From Cryptomeria japonica (Eukaryota; Streptophyta; Pinopsida; Cupressales; Cupressaceae), in contig NC_081406.1 in the NCBI RefSeq assembly GCF_030272615.1, forward strand, positions 397,194,439-397,258,438: a DNA stretch of 64,000 nt, given 5' to 3'. The first letter of the stretch is position 1. Every line of letters begins with the position of its first letter. The notes under the pieces were generated by a model. It worked only from the letters and a program-made list of their open reading frames with translations, made no database searches and was not told where the DNA came from. Both the position numbers and the translations under genes were made by a program. Of this stretch, positions 10,576-22,150 are shown in pieces.

Positions 10576-11694
10576 TGATGAATACTAAGAGTGGGGGGTG
10601 AATTAGTATGCCAAAAATCTTTGCACTTAAACACTTTGCAAGACAAACAGTAAACCGGTAAAACAGTTTAGCAGACAAACCGGTTAGCACACATGTAAAC
10701 CAAATAGCTAATAATGCATTCACCCACAGAAGCACAAACACCATAACACAAGAAATTTTCCCATAACACAAGAAATTACCGATTGTTTGCAAAATAGGAA
10801 CCAGACCAGTTAAGGTCTTACAATGTTCTTTACCAGAACAAATCCTGTTAGGAATCTCAATCTCTGTTAAGAGATAAGTCTGATTAAAGACTACCTTGCT
10901 AGAGGATTTTAGATCCATAGATGTGAACCACCTTGTTAGAGGATTTACAAGAGGCTTTTGGGTCTACCCAGTTAAGGGCTATAGACTTGTCAAAAATGTG
11001 AGTAATCAACAAGTGATTGATCTAGCTAATAACAGAGACTGCTTGGTTAGATCCTTGATAGCTCATTCCTAATGCATTCCAGCATTACTTCAGTCTTCTA
11101 CACATTCATACTCTCTCTAACTCCTCAACCACCTTAAACCCTAGCCGCAATATCAACTATCGCAACAATGCCAACAACCTACAACCCTAGACATGATGTC
11201 CTTATAAAGGAATCTGATTTCATGTCGATCCAATAGGATTACAATACAATTTCCTAGGTTCAATGTATCGAGATGTATCTGGTAACATGACACAAAAAGC
11301 ACCGCTAAAGTGTCGGCACTGTCAAACAATCGGTGGATGGTAACTCATCACAAAATGTCGGTTGGTAACTCATCACAGAGTATTACCTGTTCATACAAAA
11401 TACCGGTTCAAGCAAAATGCCGATTGCCGGTTTGACAAAATGAAGACTGGCAAATATGTGTTCTGCCGCTTTGGTCCTTCATACCACTTGAGATTCTCAA
11501 ACCACTTGGGGTCAACATACCACTTCAGATCGGTAATCAGTTTCTGCAAAACACCAATAGTCGAAGGACTATAATGTATCATACTAGTTGGAACATGTAC
11601 CGGTTGAGCTTTAACTAATACATACAAAAATGATCTCAATGCAAGTGTGTGTCCATCAATGACAATCACAACATAATAATCAAAAATGCCAACA
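10576..11694 (-). repeat. 3' LTR of element A
   Basis: 1,119 bp, against 1,142 bp in the 5' LTR. The main difference is near 10757-10800, where about 60 bp containing the conserved GTGG/CCAC block is replaced by a short duplication of CCATAACACAAGAAATT. Confidence 0.9.
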
Positions 11695-11712
11695 GTCTCC
11701 CCCTTTGGCATT
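11695..11712 (-). other. Polypurine tract of element A
   Basis: On the minus strand AATGCCAAAGGGGGAGAC precedes the LTR start TGTTGGCATT. The purine run lies in a 12-base loop between AATGCCAA and TTGGCATT arms (11685-11692 and 11705-11712 on the plus strand). Confidence 0.85.
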
Positions 11713-11957
11713 GATGGCAACACTTAGGAAATTTTGACATCTAAGTGTTTTACAACAAAAATATGCTAGAATCAAAATTACTCCCCCTAGGCATATACAC
11801 TATCCCTTTTGTAGAAAATACAATGCATACTACTTCTTAACATAAATAACATGAAAGTATACATCACAACATTCAAAATTTATACTTCTCCCCCTTTGCC
11901 AACAATGACAAAAATAATATTACAGACTAACACCTATTTCATTGAAATAATAAGTGT

Positions 11958-14900
11958 TTATGACAGTAAAGAATAAAACTTGTCAAAAACAGATTTAAAG
12001 TCCTGCAAGAATTGTTTCATAGATAAAGACCAGGACTCAAGTAGGGAGGTTGCCACTTCTTTCTCTGTCTGCATCTGGGAGACCTATTCTTCCATGGCGT
12101 CTAATGTGCTCATCTCTCGTGTTGTCGTTAAGGCATCCAGATTAATATAGCACTTCTGAAGTATTTGCAGATGTGGGAGTAGAACCAGTTGAAGTTCCTG
12201 CAAATCTTGAGTCCGGTTTCTTATTTCCAACTCTAATTTGGTACACTAGATGTGAAACCGGTGAATGGTTTGCCCATAAGTTGTAAAAGAGTCATATGGC
12301 AGCTTGAAGGTACTCATATACAACTGCGAGTCAGTTTGAAGCTTCTTCTTCTGTACAAGCATATCATCATAGAACAGATGGGGTTGGAAAATCTTGCTAA
12401 GTAGAAGATTCACCTCATCCAGAGCATTCGTTATATCCTTCTATGCTTTTTGCAATTTAGACTGGAGCTCATTAAGCTTCTTTACCAGGGCAATGTTGAG
12501 AGCCTTTTGATGCTCTTTCTTAGCATTTTCCTCTACTACCTCTTCTAAGCTCTGCACTTGATCATCTACTACTGTGCATAGGAGCTTCAGTTGTGCCAAT
12601 GATGAGTTGGTACTGGGGAGGTTTGTACCATGTAACAAACTGGTAAGAGTGTCCACTGCAGCTTGGATAACATCTTCCTCCTTCTTCCTCCTTAACACCT
12701 CAAGGCATTCTTGAGCAACCTTGATGCTCTGCAGTAGCTCCATTTCACTTGTAGACTGGAGGTCAATGGGACTAGTAAGATCAGCCAGTTTGGCTTGACT
12801 ACTGGTTGCCTAAGGTGTCTCTATCTGCGTGCTCTTTGCCGCTTCAGCTTCCTTGTTCTCCTCTTCCTTCTTCTTCTCTTCTTCTTTTCTCTTTTCCTCT
12901 TCCTTATCCTCCTCTACTTTCTTCTTCTCTACTTCCTTCCTCTTCTCCTTTGCCTTATCTTCCTCTTCCTTCTTATTTTCTGCTTCCTTTTGCTTCTCCT
13001 CTTCCTTTCTCTTCTTCTCATCATCTTCCTCTTTCTTTTTCCTTTCATCTTCTTGTTTCTTTTTATCTTCTTCCTCTTCTTTTCTTTTCTTCTCTTCTTC
13101 TTTTCTCTTCTCTTCCTGTTTCCATTTCTCCTCATCTTCTTCCTTTTTCTTCTCCTCTTCATCCTTCTTCTTCTTCTCCTCTCCATCCTTCTTCTTCTTC
13201 TCTTCATCCTTCTTCTTCTTCTCCTCTTCTACTTTCTTCTTTTCCGCTTGCTTCTTTGCTTCCTCCTTTTTGTCCTCTATTTCCTTTTTCTTTACTTCCT
13301 ATTCTGCTTGCTTCTCCTATCCTATTGCTTCTAATGGTGTACCCTAAGAAACATCCTCTCCATCCAGAGCATCAACATCAATAGTTTCGATAGGTTCAAC
13401 AACCGGGTTTCCTTCATCATCAAACACTTCATCCGGTTTGGTTATTGCCGGTTCTTGTTCAACCTTCTTGTTAGCTTGAAGCACTTTATGTGTATGAACC
13501 ATTGTTGTCATATGCAGATGAGTGTCTTTTTCAACATCATCAATTCTTCCTTCCAACAACCAGAGTCTTCTTCTTCTAGTGAAGAAGAGTCCTTTATTTT
13601 GGTTGATGACATCAAATAACTCTGAATTTGACAGGTCAGGAAAGTATTGAGCAAAAACTTTCTCCCTGATTTCCTGTTCTTTCTCTATGGCAATACACCA
13701 TTTATTATCTAAGGACTTATACAAAGAATCTGGTGTCTCAGATCTAATTTATGAAGGCGAGTGGTCATTAACACATAAGTACTTAATGATTTCTTTTTCA
13801 ATTGCTTCTTTTTCATCATCATTGAAATCATCAAAACAATCAATCAAATCATTCAACACTTTTCTCCTAATATTTTTAATAGTTCTTTGACAATGTGTCA
13901 AAGGTTTGTAGGAGGAGATGTCAATATTTACCGGTGCTAATGATGTCGGTTCATTCTTTGTCTTTTTCTTTGCTTGTCGTGTCTTCTTAGGTTTTTCCTC
14001 AGACACAGTTTCTTCTGAGTCTGGTGAGGCATTCCTTGTCTTCCTCTTTCTCTTGAAGACTTTAGCAGGTGCTCCTTCCAGTTTCTTTTTAGTCGATGAC
14101 CACTTGGTCACTTTAGGACTGGCTGCAGTAGCCAGTGCCGATGCTGAAGGCACTGCTTTTGCCTTCTTTAATGAAGGTTCTTTTCCTTTATTTACTGAGG
14201 GTTCCTCAACTGGTGTTATCATTTCTAGGTAGGTGTTAGTTCTCCTTGCCTTTGGATCAAGTAGTGAGGCAATAAGGGTAGAGGCATATCCTTCCAGCAT
14301 ATCATTCATTACCTCATAGCCCATAGGGTCCACTTCCTCCTGTCTGGGCTCAACATCCTCCATTATGCATTGATCCACTTTATTGATAAAGCAGATATCA
14401 TCTTCATAGTTCTTGACTATGTCACTGGATATCCTCATCCTCAGGCTCATCTTGCTTCTGAACTCATCAAAGTACTTGTTCAGAACATCAGGGTAGCTAG
14501 TTCTAACTGCTTGCAGACTTTCTTTGATTTGCTTGGTTACCGGTTGGTCAGCAGACCACTAGACATCACCTACTCTTGGAAAGTAGCCTTGGAAGTAAAA
14601 GGACAACCCAACTAGTAGTTGTCCAAACTTGAACCTCAATGTATTATCCTATTTGATCGATTTAAGATTCAATAGGAGTTGCCTTTGCATACTGGTGCAA
14701 AGGTCGAATGATGCATCTTCCTAGATCATCCGGTAAGTGGCATTTACTGCTGCAGCAGATACATAGTTAATTTTGCTGGCTAAGAACATCCGGTATCCAA
14801 TCACCATACATGCATATTTCATAAGGTCATCCTTGATGGAATTAACAGTCATTCCTCGTGAGTCGCTCACTAAACTGGTGAGCTTTGACATTTCCATCTT

Positions 14901-15326
14901 TCTTACCATCCTTAGGGCTGGCACTTCCCCTGTATTGCAGAAACCGGTGACGGCATGAATTGCTTACGGTGTAATATCATGCGTTCTTTCTAGGTACATC
15001 TTGTCACCATGAACTCTGCTTAGAATGATCCTAATGTGATCATCTGTGAAATCCTCCAGGAAATAAATAGCATTGTGGAGCTTCTTCTTCTCCAAAATAC
15101 TATATTCCGGTTTGATCTTCTTATCTTTTCCACAAAATAAACCTAGCTGCAAGTGAATTGCTAGAGACCCTAGGTCTTCTATTTTACAATCTATGTAATC
15201 TGAGATTCCTTCTTCTACTATCACACCAGCTGGAACTTGTGATAGGGCATTGTATTTAGACTTGTGTTGAATAAAGCTTGTTGAATAGACAGATGCACTA
15301 GAGCTAGTATGGGATGCAAAAGCCAT
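11958..15326 (-). pseudogene. Unknown 1,122-codon ORF of element A
   Basis: From ATG at 15326 to TAA at 11958 the frame never shifts. Twelve premature stops interrupt it: ten TAG, two TAA (14964, 13749) and no TGA, which fits CAG and CAA codons hit by C-to-T change. In order: an N-terminal region with LSRVHGDKMYLERTHDIT and IHAV; a globular stretch to about residue 290; a Lys/Ser-rich basic region (KVFKRKRKTRNASPDSEE); a segment with FAQYFPDLSNSELFDVI; a Lys/Glu-rich helix of about 165 residues; and a C-terminal coiled coil. Element B has a homologue (RVHG...IT...IHA). I recognise no enzyme domain. It occupies the place of pol between the zinc-knuckle ORF and the 3' LTR. Confidence 0.75.
12830..13320 (-). 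repeat. Lys/Glu codon repeat in the element A ORF
   Basis: Imperfect GAA/GAG/AAG codon runs on the minus strand, seen as CTT-rich DNA on the plus strand. They encode an uninterrupted charged block made of units such as EEKKKKDEEKKKK, in frame with the large ORF. Such Lys/Glu arrays usually form a stable single alpha helix. The plus-strand Leu/Phe/Ser-rich open frames here are shadows. Confidence 0.85.
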
Positions 15327-15770
15327 GATAGAAACTAAAAACTCAAAAAATACCTTTCAGAAATCGTGAATTTAGGGCTTTCAGATTCTTCTCCACCTCA
15401 CACTCCGTCAGTTGCATAATCATTGCTTTGCATTCTTCACTTGACCATTTGCAATTTGAATTTGAATCTCCTTCAAGGTTTCCAACTTTCTCTGAATCAC
15501 AACACAAATCACTTTATCATCGCTCTGCACTTGAAAACCTTCTTCACTTCAAAAATGATAGTGATAAATGATTTGAAAATTCCTTTTAAACATATTCTTC
15601 ACCTATCGCAATTAATGCTCCACCATTAGGGCATAAACCCTAATTTATCTTTTACCATTTTCGGTCTTCTGCCAAATGACAGGTAATGCATACCGGTTAA
15701 GGTCTTTTACCGGTGTAAACCGGGGGTTTGAAACCTTTTGCCATTTTCTCCCCCTAAGCTTTTCTGATGC

Positions 15771-17048
15771 TTAGTTTGCCGGTTCTGATATTTCCACACT
15801 AGGTGTAGAAACCGGTTCCTCTTGTAACACCACTGGTTTCTTCTTCCAGGTTTTGTTCATATCTGCTTGAACAGTGTCAACATCAATCTCTCCTTTTAGA
15901 GTGACTGGTATATCATCCGATATGTTCTTTCTTGATCTACAGAATCTGGCAATGTGACCCGGTTTGTTGTAGTGATAGCAGACCAATCCAGGTGCTCTCC
16001 AAGGTCCATTATTAATATTGTCATTCTTTATCCTGCATGTTGCAGTAGTGTGACCATGACCATGACAGACCATACAGTTTTCTCTCCATCTGGTTGCCGC
16101 TTGATAGCCATCGCTTCTTGGCTGATGATTGAAGGCATTAAACCGGTTGTGATTCTAGTTCACAAAAGGTTCAGAACCAACTCCTTGGGTCCTCTGAGGA
16201 TATCTTCCAGTGTTATTCATAACAGACCTGCATTCAGATGCTCTATGCCCAAACTTGTTGCATGCATAATAGTTACCATTGAATCTATAGGATCTAGGCT
16301 TATCATTTAGGAAATAAGGAAAATTATTGTAAGCCTTGCTTCTACACACATTGGCATTATGTCCTTCTTTAAGACAGTTAAAGCAAATAGGTTTAAACTT
16401 TTGCTTACCTTTATCCTTTGATGTCGGTTGTCTCTTTGATGCTCCAACACTTGTACCAGAGGTCTCACCTTCCTCATGACTGGAATAACCAAGTCCATCA
16501 GTATTCTTGATAGGTTTGGCAGATTCAAGCTTTTGCTCTAGCTTGACAGTACTCTTGTTGAACTTAGCAAGTATTTCCTTTGACTTAGAGATTTCTTTGG
16601 AAATAGCAGCATTTATTTCCATTAGGTTTTCATTTTCAGAGATGGCAATGTTCAGTTCTCCTTGCATGTCTTCCTTTTCCACTTTTCTCGCATGGGGTTG
16701 AGCAGTTAGGGCACTAATCTCTTGCTTCAGCTTGGAGTTTTCATGATCTTTGTCTTTGACTAGATCTTCAGCTTTCCTCCAGTTCTCAAGCTCTTGACAC
16801 ATTCAAAAAGTCAGTCCTTTCAATTCTTTTCTTAGGTTGGAATTGGATTCATTCAGCTTTTCTACTTCTTGAATTAGGGCTTCCATGTCGGCTTCATCAG
16901 AGGAACTATTTTTAGATAGCTCCATCAGCTTTTCTACATGTTCTCTCCTCTTTGCTTGAGAGGCCTTATATTTGACCATAAGATCATCATAGGCTTGCTC
17001 AGACAGAGTGAGCCGATGAGTAAGTACCCTCAATGTGTATTCCCCCAT
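15771..17048 (-). pseudogene. Coiled-coil and zinc-knuckle protein of element A (gag-like)
   Basis: Begins with ATG at 17048, about 40 bases after the primer site; the frame is in fact open through the primer site. An N-terminal heptad-rich region (LERDMGEYTLRVLTHRL onward) is followed by four CCHC-type knuckles: CFNCLKEGHNANVC, YYACNKFGHRASEC (first Cys lost), CMVCHGHGHTTATC and CYHYNKPGHIARFC (second Cys lost). I see no capsid-like domain of the usual copia Gag. Stops at 16803 and 16155 interrupt it. The likely role is RNA binding and packaging by parasitising another element's particles; this is inferred. Confidence 0.75.
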
Positions 17049-17084
17049 ATCTCTTTCCAAGTGGTTAAACTTATAGAAAGGGAG

Positions 17085-17096
17085 GCTCTGATACCA
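17085..17096 (-). other. Primer-binding site of element A
   Basis: GCTCTGATACCA on the plus strand is an exact reverse complement of TGGTATCAGAGC, the plant initiator-Met-tRNA site. It lies two bases from the LTR end. Confidence 0.95.
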
Positions 17097-17098
17097 AT

Positions 17099-18240
17099 TG
17101 ATGAATACTAAGAGGGGGGTGGGGTGAATTAGAATACCAAAAATCTTTGCACTTAAACACTTTGCAAGACAAACAGTAAACCGATAAAATAGTTTAGTAG
17201 ACAAACTGGTTAGCACACATGCAAACTAAATAGCTAATAATGCATTCACCCACAGAAGCAAAAACACCATAACACAAGAGATTTTGATGTGGAAACCCAA
17301 ATGGGAAAAAACCACGGTGAGATGGAACTCACAAGTAACTATTTGTACAATAGGAACCAAACCAGTTAAGGTTAGACCGGTTAAGGTCTTACAATGTTCT
17401 TTACCAGAACAGATCTTGTTAGGAATCTCAATCTCTATTACGAGATAAGTCCAATTAAAGACTTCCTTGCTAGAGGATTTTAGATCCATAGATGTGAACC
17501 ACCTTATTAGAGGATTTACAAGAGGCTTTTGGGCCTACCCGGTTAAGGGCTATAGACTTGTTAAAAATGTGAGTAATCAACAAGTGATTGATCTAGATAA
17601 TAGCACAGACTACTTGGTTAGATCCTTGATAGCTCATTCCTAATGCATTCCAGCATTACTTCAATCTTCTACACATTCATACTCTCTCTAACTCCTCAAC
17701 CACCTTAAACCCTAGCTGCAGTATCAACTATCGCAACAACACCAACAACCTAAAACCCTAGACATGATGTCCTTATAAAGGAATCTGATTTCATGTCGGT
17801 CCAATAGGATTACAATACAATTTCCTAGGTTCAATGTATCTAGACATATCTGGTAACATGACACAAAAAGCACCGCTAAAGTGTCAGCACCGTCAAACAA
17901 TCGGTGGATGGTAACTCATCACAAAGTATTACCGATTCATATAAAATACCAGTTCAAGCAAAATGCCGGTTGCCGGTTTGACAAAATGAAGACTGACAAA
18001 TATGTGTTCTACCGCTTTGGTCCTTCATACCGCTTGAGATCCTCGAACCGCTTGGGGTCAACATACTGCTTCAGATCGGTAATCACTTTCTGCAAAACAC
18101 CAATAGTCTAAGGACTAAAATGCATCATACCGGTTGGAACATGTACCGATTGAGCTTTAACTAATACATACAAAAATAATCTCAATGCAAGTGTGTGTTC
18201 ATCAATGACAATCACAACATAATCATCAAAAATGCCAACA
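17099..18240 (-). repeat. 5' LTR of element A
   Basis: Starts TGTTGGCATT at 18240 on the minus strand and ends at 17099. It keeps the conserved GTGGAAACCC/GGGAAAAAACCAC block (17289-17316) that the 3' LTR has lost. Several CCGGTT motifs are present. Confidence 0.9.
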
Positions 18241-18945
18241 AAACGTTGCCCCTGCATTAATCAACCCAAAAGGCATTTTGTTATATGCAAAGGGACCCAG
18301 GGGGTTATAAAGGTTGTCTTGTGTTGATCCTACTCTGCAACACTAATTTGATTATACCTAGAGAAGCCATCCAGCATGGACATCATCTTGGACCTTGAAA
18401 CAGTTTGTAAAATATGATCCATTACAGGCAGGGGGTAATTGTCTTTCAAACTTGCTTGGTTTAAGTTTCTGAAATCAACACAAATTCGTATCTCACCGTT
18501 TTTCTTTGAAACAAGAACTATGTTTGCAATCCAGGTAGAGTGATGCAGAGGATAAATAATTCGGGTCTTCAACATCTTGTCAACCTCATGAAAAATTGAT
18601 TCTGCTACCTTCGGATTAAAATTCCTTAACTTTTGCCGAAAAGGATTGGCACCTGGTTTCAAAGGAATTTGATGTTGGAACTTACCATCCCTGAAATTCT
18701 TCAAATCATCATAACTCCATGCAAAAACATCTTTAAACTCAACCAGCAAATCGACAAACTTCCTTTTCTCCACTTCAGAACAACATTTTCCCAAATTAAC
18801 AAATTTAGGATCCTCATTGGTACCAATGTTAATTTGCTCATACTCACCAGAGCTTTGAATTATCAGGGGTTCTTTATCCTTTTTCTTAACATATCCATCT
18901 TTCCTGTCAAAAAGGTGTTCAAGAGAAACTAAACCCTTTGGGATT
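18241..18945 (-). pseudogene. RT N-terminal part (before element A)
   Basis: Fingers and palm of the Tat-like RT. Motifs in order: FKDVFAWSYDDL, HQIPLKPGANPFRQKLR, a VLVSKKNGEIRICVDFRNLN block, NYPLPVMDHIL, MLDGFSRYNQI, then MPFGLINAGATF at the edge. A TAA follows ISVAE at 18330 and one base is missing in the TPWG motif near 18300, so the frame moves. It rejoins the C-terminal half at 10575. Confidence 0.85.
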
Positions 18946-19103
18946 TTATTTCATTTTAACTGCAACATTCCATCATGTAGTTCTTCTAGTGTATTGGGAG
19001 AAGACTCTTTACAACTCACCTCTGATCCCTCATAAAACAAGGGTGTAAAAATGTCAGCACATTGTAGAAAGTTTTGAATCTGTTTATCATTTTCAAACAC
19101 CTA

Positions 19104-19610
19104 TCAAGATTCAGAATTATCGGGCACACTAGGTCTATAAAATAGTTCAACCCTATAAGTGTCAGTTGTGAAATCTAGGTGTGGTACCAGCAAGGCTGCA
19201 GATACCACCAAAGAATCAGCCTTCGAGTTAAACTCCCTAGGAATGGCTTTAGATGAAAAAGCATAGAAGGATTCGATCTCATCACAAACACGATTCCTAT
19301 AATGTCTTAACCTCTCATTTTTTACTGCAAATAAACCCCTCACTTGTTTAACAATAAGTTTAGCATCACCTCTTACCCTCAACATTTTGATTTGCAATCA
19401 CCTTGCTTCAGCCAGACCTAATAACAAAGCCTCATATTCGGGCGTATTATTCATGTTTTGGAATTCCAATTTAAAAGAATAAGGAATGACCTTGCCCTGA
19501 GGAGGTATCAGTACGACCCTAACCCCCAATCCAGAAGATGAAAAAATCCCATCAAATTCCATAAACCAAAGTTCGTCAGACATACTTGAATCCATTACCA
19601 TACTCTCATC
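19104..19610 (-). pseudogene. Archaeal-type (RVT_3-like) RNase H between protease and RT
   Basis: Starts around ELWFMEFDG and shows all four acidic positions of the RNase H fold: Asp in MEFDG, Glu in NTPEYEALLLG, Asp in RGDAKLIVKQV and Asp in NSKADSLV. IPREFN precedes the last one. This pattern is that of the RVT_3/plant RNase HI-like family found as the extra RNase H in Tat elements. One stop at 19398 interrupts it. Its place is upstream of RT, whereas I recall the better-known Tat elements having it downstream of the first RNase H. The catalytic residues here are intact, unlike those of the Ty3-type domain. Confidence 0.8.
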
Positions 19611-20120
19611 TTGAGGATCAGTTGATATCATGTAATTACCAAAGCCACAATCTTGATACAAAATCTGGGCTTTTGGATCATCTAAAGGAAAGACTATGTA
19701 TATAGCTTTTGTTTCGGGGCACAAAATAACTCTTTGTTTTCCAACCATGATCATCGCTTGAGACCAATCCATCCTAATTTTCCCTCCCATGTCTTTACAG
19801 AAAGTGCGGCTCAACAACATACCATAACTAGTAGGGATGTCAGCCACTAAGATTGTCAATTTGATTTTCTTGGTAGGGTGTGCTACTAAAGCGACCTGCA
19901 CATCCTTAATTTGCCCTAATAAAGGAACCTGCTTGGGGTCCATGGAGTAACATTTGCCAAAGGTCTTTGTTAGGGTTAAACCTAAAGCTTTTTCTATGGC
20001 TGAGGGCATGACATTGTCAGATGCTCCTGAATCTATTATACAATTACTCAACTTGTGCCCATTAATATATAAGGACACATAGAAAGGTTTTGGTTTATTT
20101 TCAAAATTGGGTTCAAGCAA
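19611..20120 (-). CDS. Retropepsin-like protease of the Tat-like element
   Basis: FYVSLYINGHKLSNCIIDSG carries the active-site D-S-G, followed by ASDNVMPSAIEKALGL. The later ILVADIPTSYGMLLSRTF is the second conserved block (usual LLGR becomes LLSR). The domain is uninterrupted here and runs in frame into the archaeal-type RNase H. It would cleave the polyprotein. It is part of a dead element and so probably not expressed as a functional product. Confidence 0.8.
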
Positions 20121-20147
20121 ATCGGCTTGTAGAGGAATAGTCTCTGA

Positions 20148-22087
20148 TTAGCCTTCAGGAATTACTAAAGAAAGACTGACATTATCATGTGCTTGAGAAT
20201 CCGTACTCATAGGTGTTTGGATTTCACTTGCTAAGGCATGGGCATCATTCCCTTTGACAAATTCAACCAATCTATCCAGCTCCTTCGGGTTTAATTTCAA
20301 ATACTCAATCAGAGTAATCTGAACATAAGATGTCTTGCAAAATTCAATGATATCAAAAGGGTTAGTAAAAGAATTAGAACTCGAAGAAGCAACCCCTTGA
20401 ACAACTTTTGATATACCTCCATGACGGGTCAAAATTTCCTTTCCTTTCACAGTGTTGTGGATGGATGTTACAACATCTTGGGATTTCAAATTCTGTTGAG
20501 TTCTTGTAAGAATTGCATATGAGGAATCTTCTAAAGAGACCAACTTGTTTCCTCCCCTTTCTGAGTTGGAGACATATTCCATATAATGAATTTCAGAGTC
20601 GCCAGGCATACTTTGGGAGCTTCCTTCATTGGATTCTAAGATTGTTTCTCCTTTACTGATCATTTGGGAAAAACAAACCATCTCTAGACACAAAGAACCA
20701 TCATGTTTGTCAGTTAAATGAAACACACAAGAGTTTGCCTTGAGGGGTGGTGCTTCAATAGCAAGTCTTTTCTATACAGGGGGTAGTTGTAGTTGTCTTC
20801 CTCCACCTCCTTCCTGTTGATTAGGATATCTCCTAGGAATGTCTTGATATGGTTGGTAATGGGAAGTACTTTCTTTAGGAGTCTACCTCTTTAGGGCAAT
20901 TACATCATTCATTAACCATTGGATAACAGGATCTAAGGAAGTAGTGGGTTGGGCATTAGATGTTTGTACTTCTCTTTTCCATTTGCCCACAGTGATCAAA
21001 TCATCCTCTAATTCAACTGCGAGAGTTTTAGTGGCATTCAAATATGCAACCCTTTGCCTGTGAATCAAGAAACTTATTTCAGAGGGCATAGAATTAATAA
21101 CAAAACATTTGAGATTATCATCTAAATTTTTTTGGTTAACCAGAATCTTGTGTAGGATCTTATCAAATCTTGCTACGAAGTCCCTCATGGATTTAGGAAG
21201 CTCCTTTTTCAACTGGGATAACTGAGCTAGGAAGGAGTGTTCGTCTTCAGCTACCTTAAATCTAGCTTCAAATCTTGTCTTCAAATCCTGCTAGGTCGTT
21301 ATCACACTATTTGGCAAGTGATAAAACCAATCAGCCGCCACTCCTGTCAATGTTTGGATAAATAGCCTGATAGCCACATCTTCATGTTGAACCGCTATTA
21401 ATCCACAGGATACATTGAAAGCATTCAGGTGCTCATCTACAGTGACCGTTCCATCCCTGCTAAATTTAGGTAAATGATCCCTAGCAACTTTTGGCAAGGG
21501 ATTAAGGTTCAAACCTAAATTCAACGGGCCTACAGCTACTCCCCATGAGTTATTAGCTGCCATTGGGAGTGTGATTTTAAGAGGGGTAGGGTTAAATGAA
21601 ATTGGTAAGGCAACACCATGCAAGACCAAAGCTTGGCAAACTCGAGATGCAGGTGATGATGGTAATGAGGATGGAGGTCTACTTCTTGCCCTTCATTAAG
21701 ACGAGAAGGTAGGTTGGTAAGTTAAATTCTATAGTTCTTCAAAGACAGGATCAGAAACCCCCCCCGCTTCTTTGGGATCTATTATACAGCCTGGAGTCCA
21801 GTCTAGAACAATCAAGGTAACAAACATCTGGGATAGTGTAGTTGATTATCAGGGACGTGAATAAAGAAACCCCTAGGAACAACTACCCTTTCAAAGACTA
21901 ACACAGGTTGATCCACTTGTCTTTCTATTTCGCTAAGAAGAGCACTTATTCTGTCATATTCTGCTCGACTTCTTCTATGCCTCCAGGCTAGAGTATCCAA
22001 CTCAGAGGTAATGTTACTTTATTCTTCTTGTACCCAGTTTAAATTTGGTTGCAAAATAGGGAAAAACCCTTCAAGAGGCAATACCAT
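20148..22087 (-). pseudogene. gag: Gag of the Tat-like element (broken)
   Basis: ATG at 22087 lies only 63 bases after the primer-binding site, so there is no room for another ORF between them. The N-terminus (LAWRHRRSRAEYDRISALLS) is followed by the retrotransposon-gag core with DHLPKFSRDGTVTVDEHLNA, a GVAADWFYHLP block and SMRDFVARFDKILHKI. A C-x2-H-x4-H-x4-C motif (CVFHLTDKHDGSLC, about 20730-20690) is the variant zinc motif known from Tat-type Gags. Stops at 21812, 21291, 20883 and near 20770 break it, with at least one frameshift near 21700. Confidence 0.8.
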
Positions 22088-22150
22088 TTATGAAGAACAA
22101 AGCATAACTGTAATGATGACCTTGTTTTAAAATCAATTGTTCTTTCCCTT

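Larger units (their letters stand above)
10576..18240 (-). mobile_element. Element A: non-autonomous copia-type LTR element
   Basis: Complete element of 7,665 bp. Flanks are AAATG (10571-10575) and AAACG (18241-18245), a target-site duplication with one C/T change. LTRs are 10576-11694 and 17099-18240, both starting TGATGAATACTAAG on the plus strand and ending GCCAACA. The minus-strand primer site and polypurine tract are in place. It lies inside the RT of the Tat-like element. Instead of pol it carries a coiled-coil/zinc-knuckle protein and a 1,122-codon unknown ORF. By eye the LTRs differ at about 6% in the first 180 bp. Confidence 0.9.

Noticed and set aside
12795-13384. Long plus-strand frames rich in Leu, Phe and Ser
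   Set aside because: They are the reverse strand of the Lys/Glu codon repeat of element A. Three overlapping open frames in a simple repeat are a composition effect.
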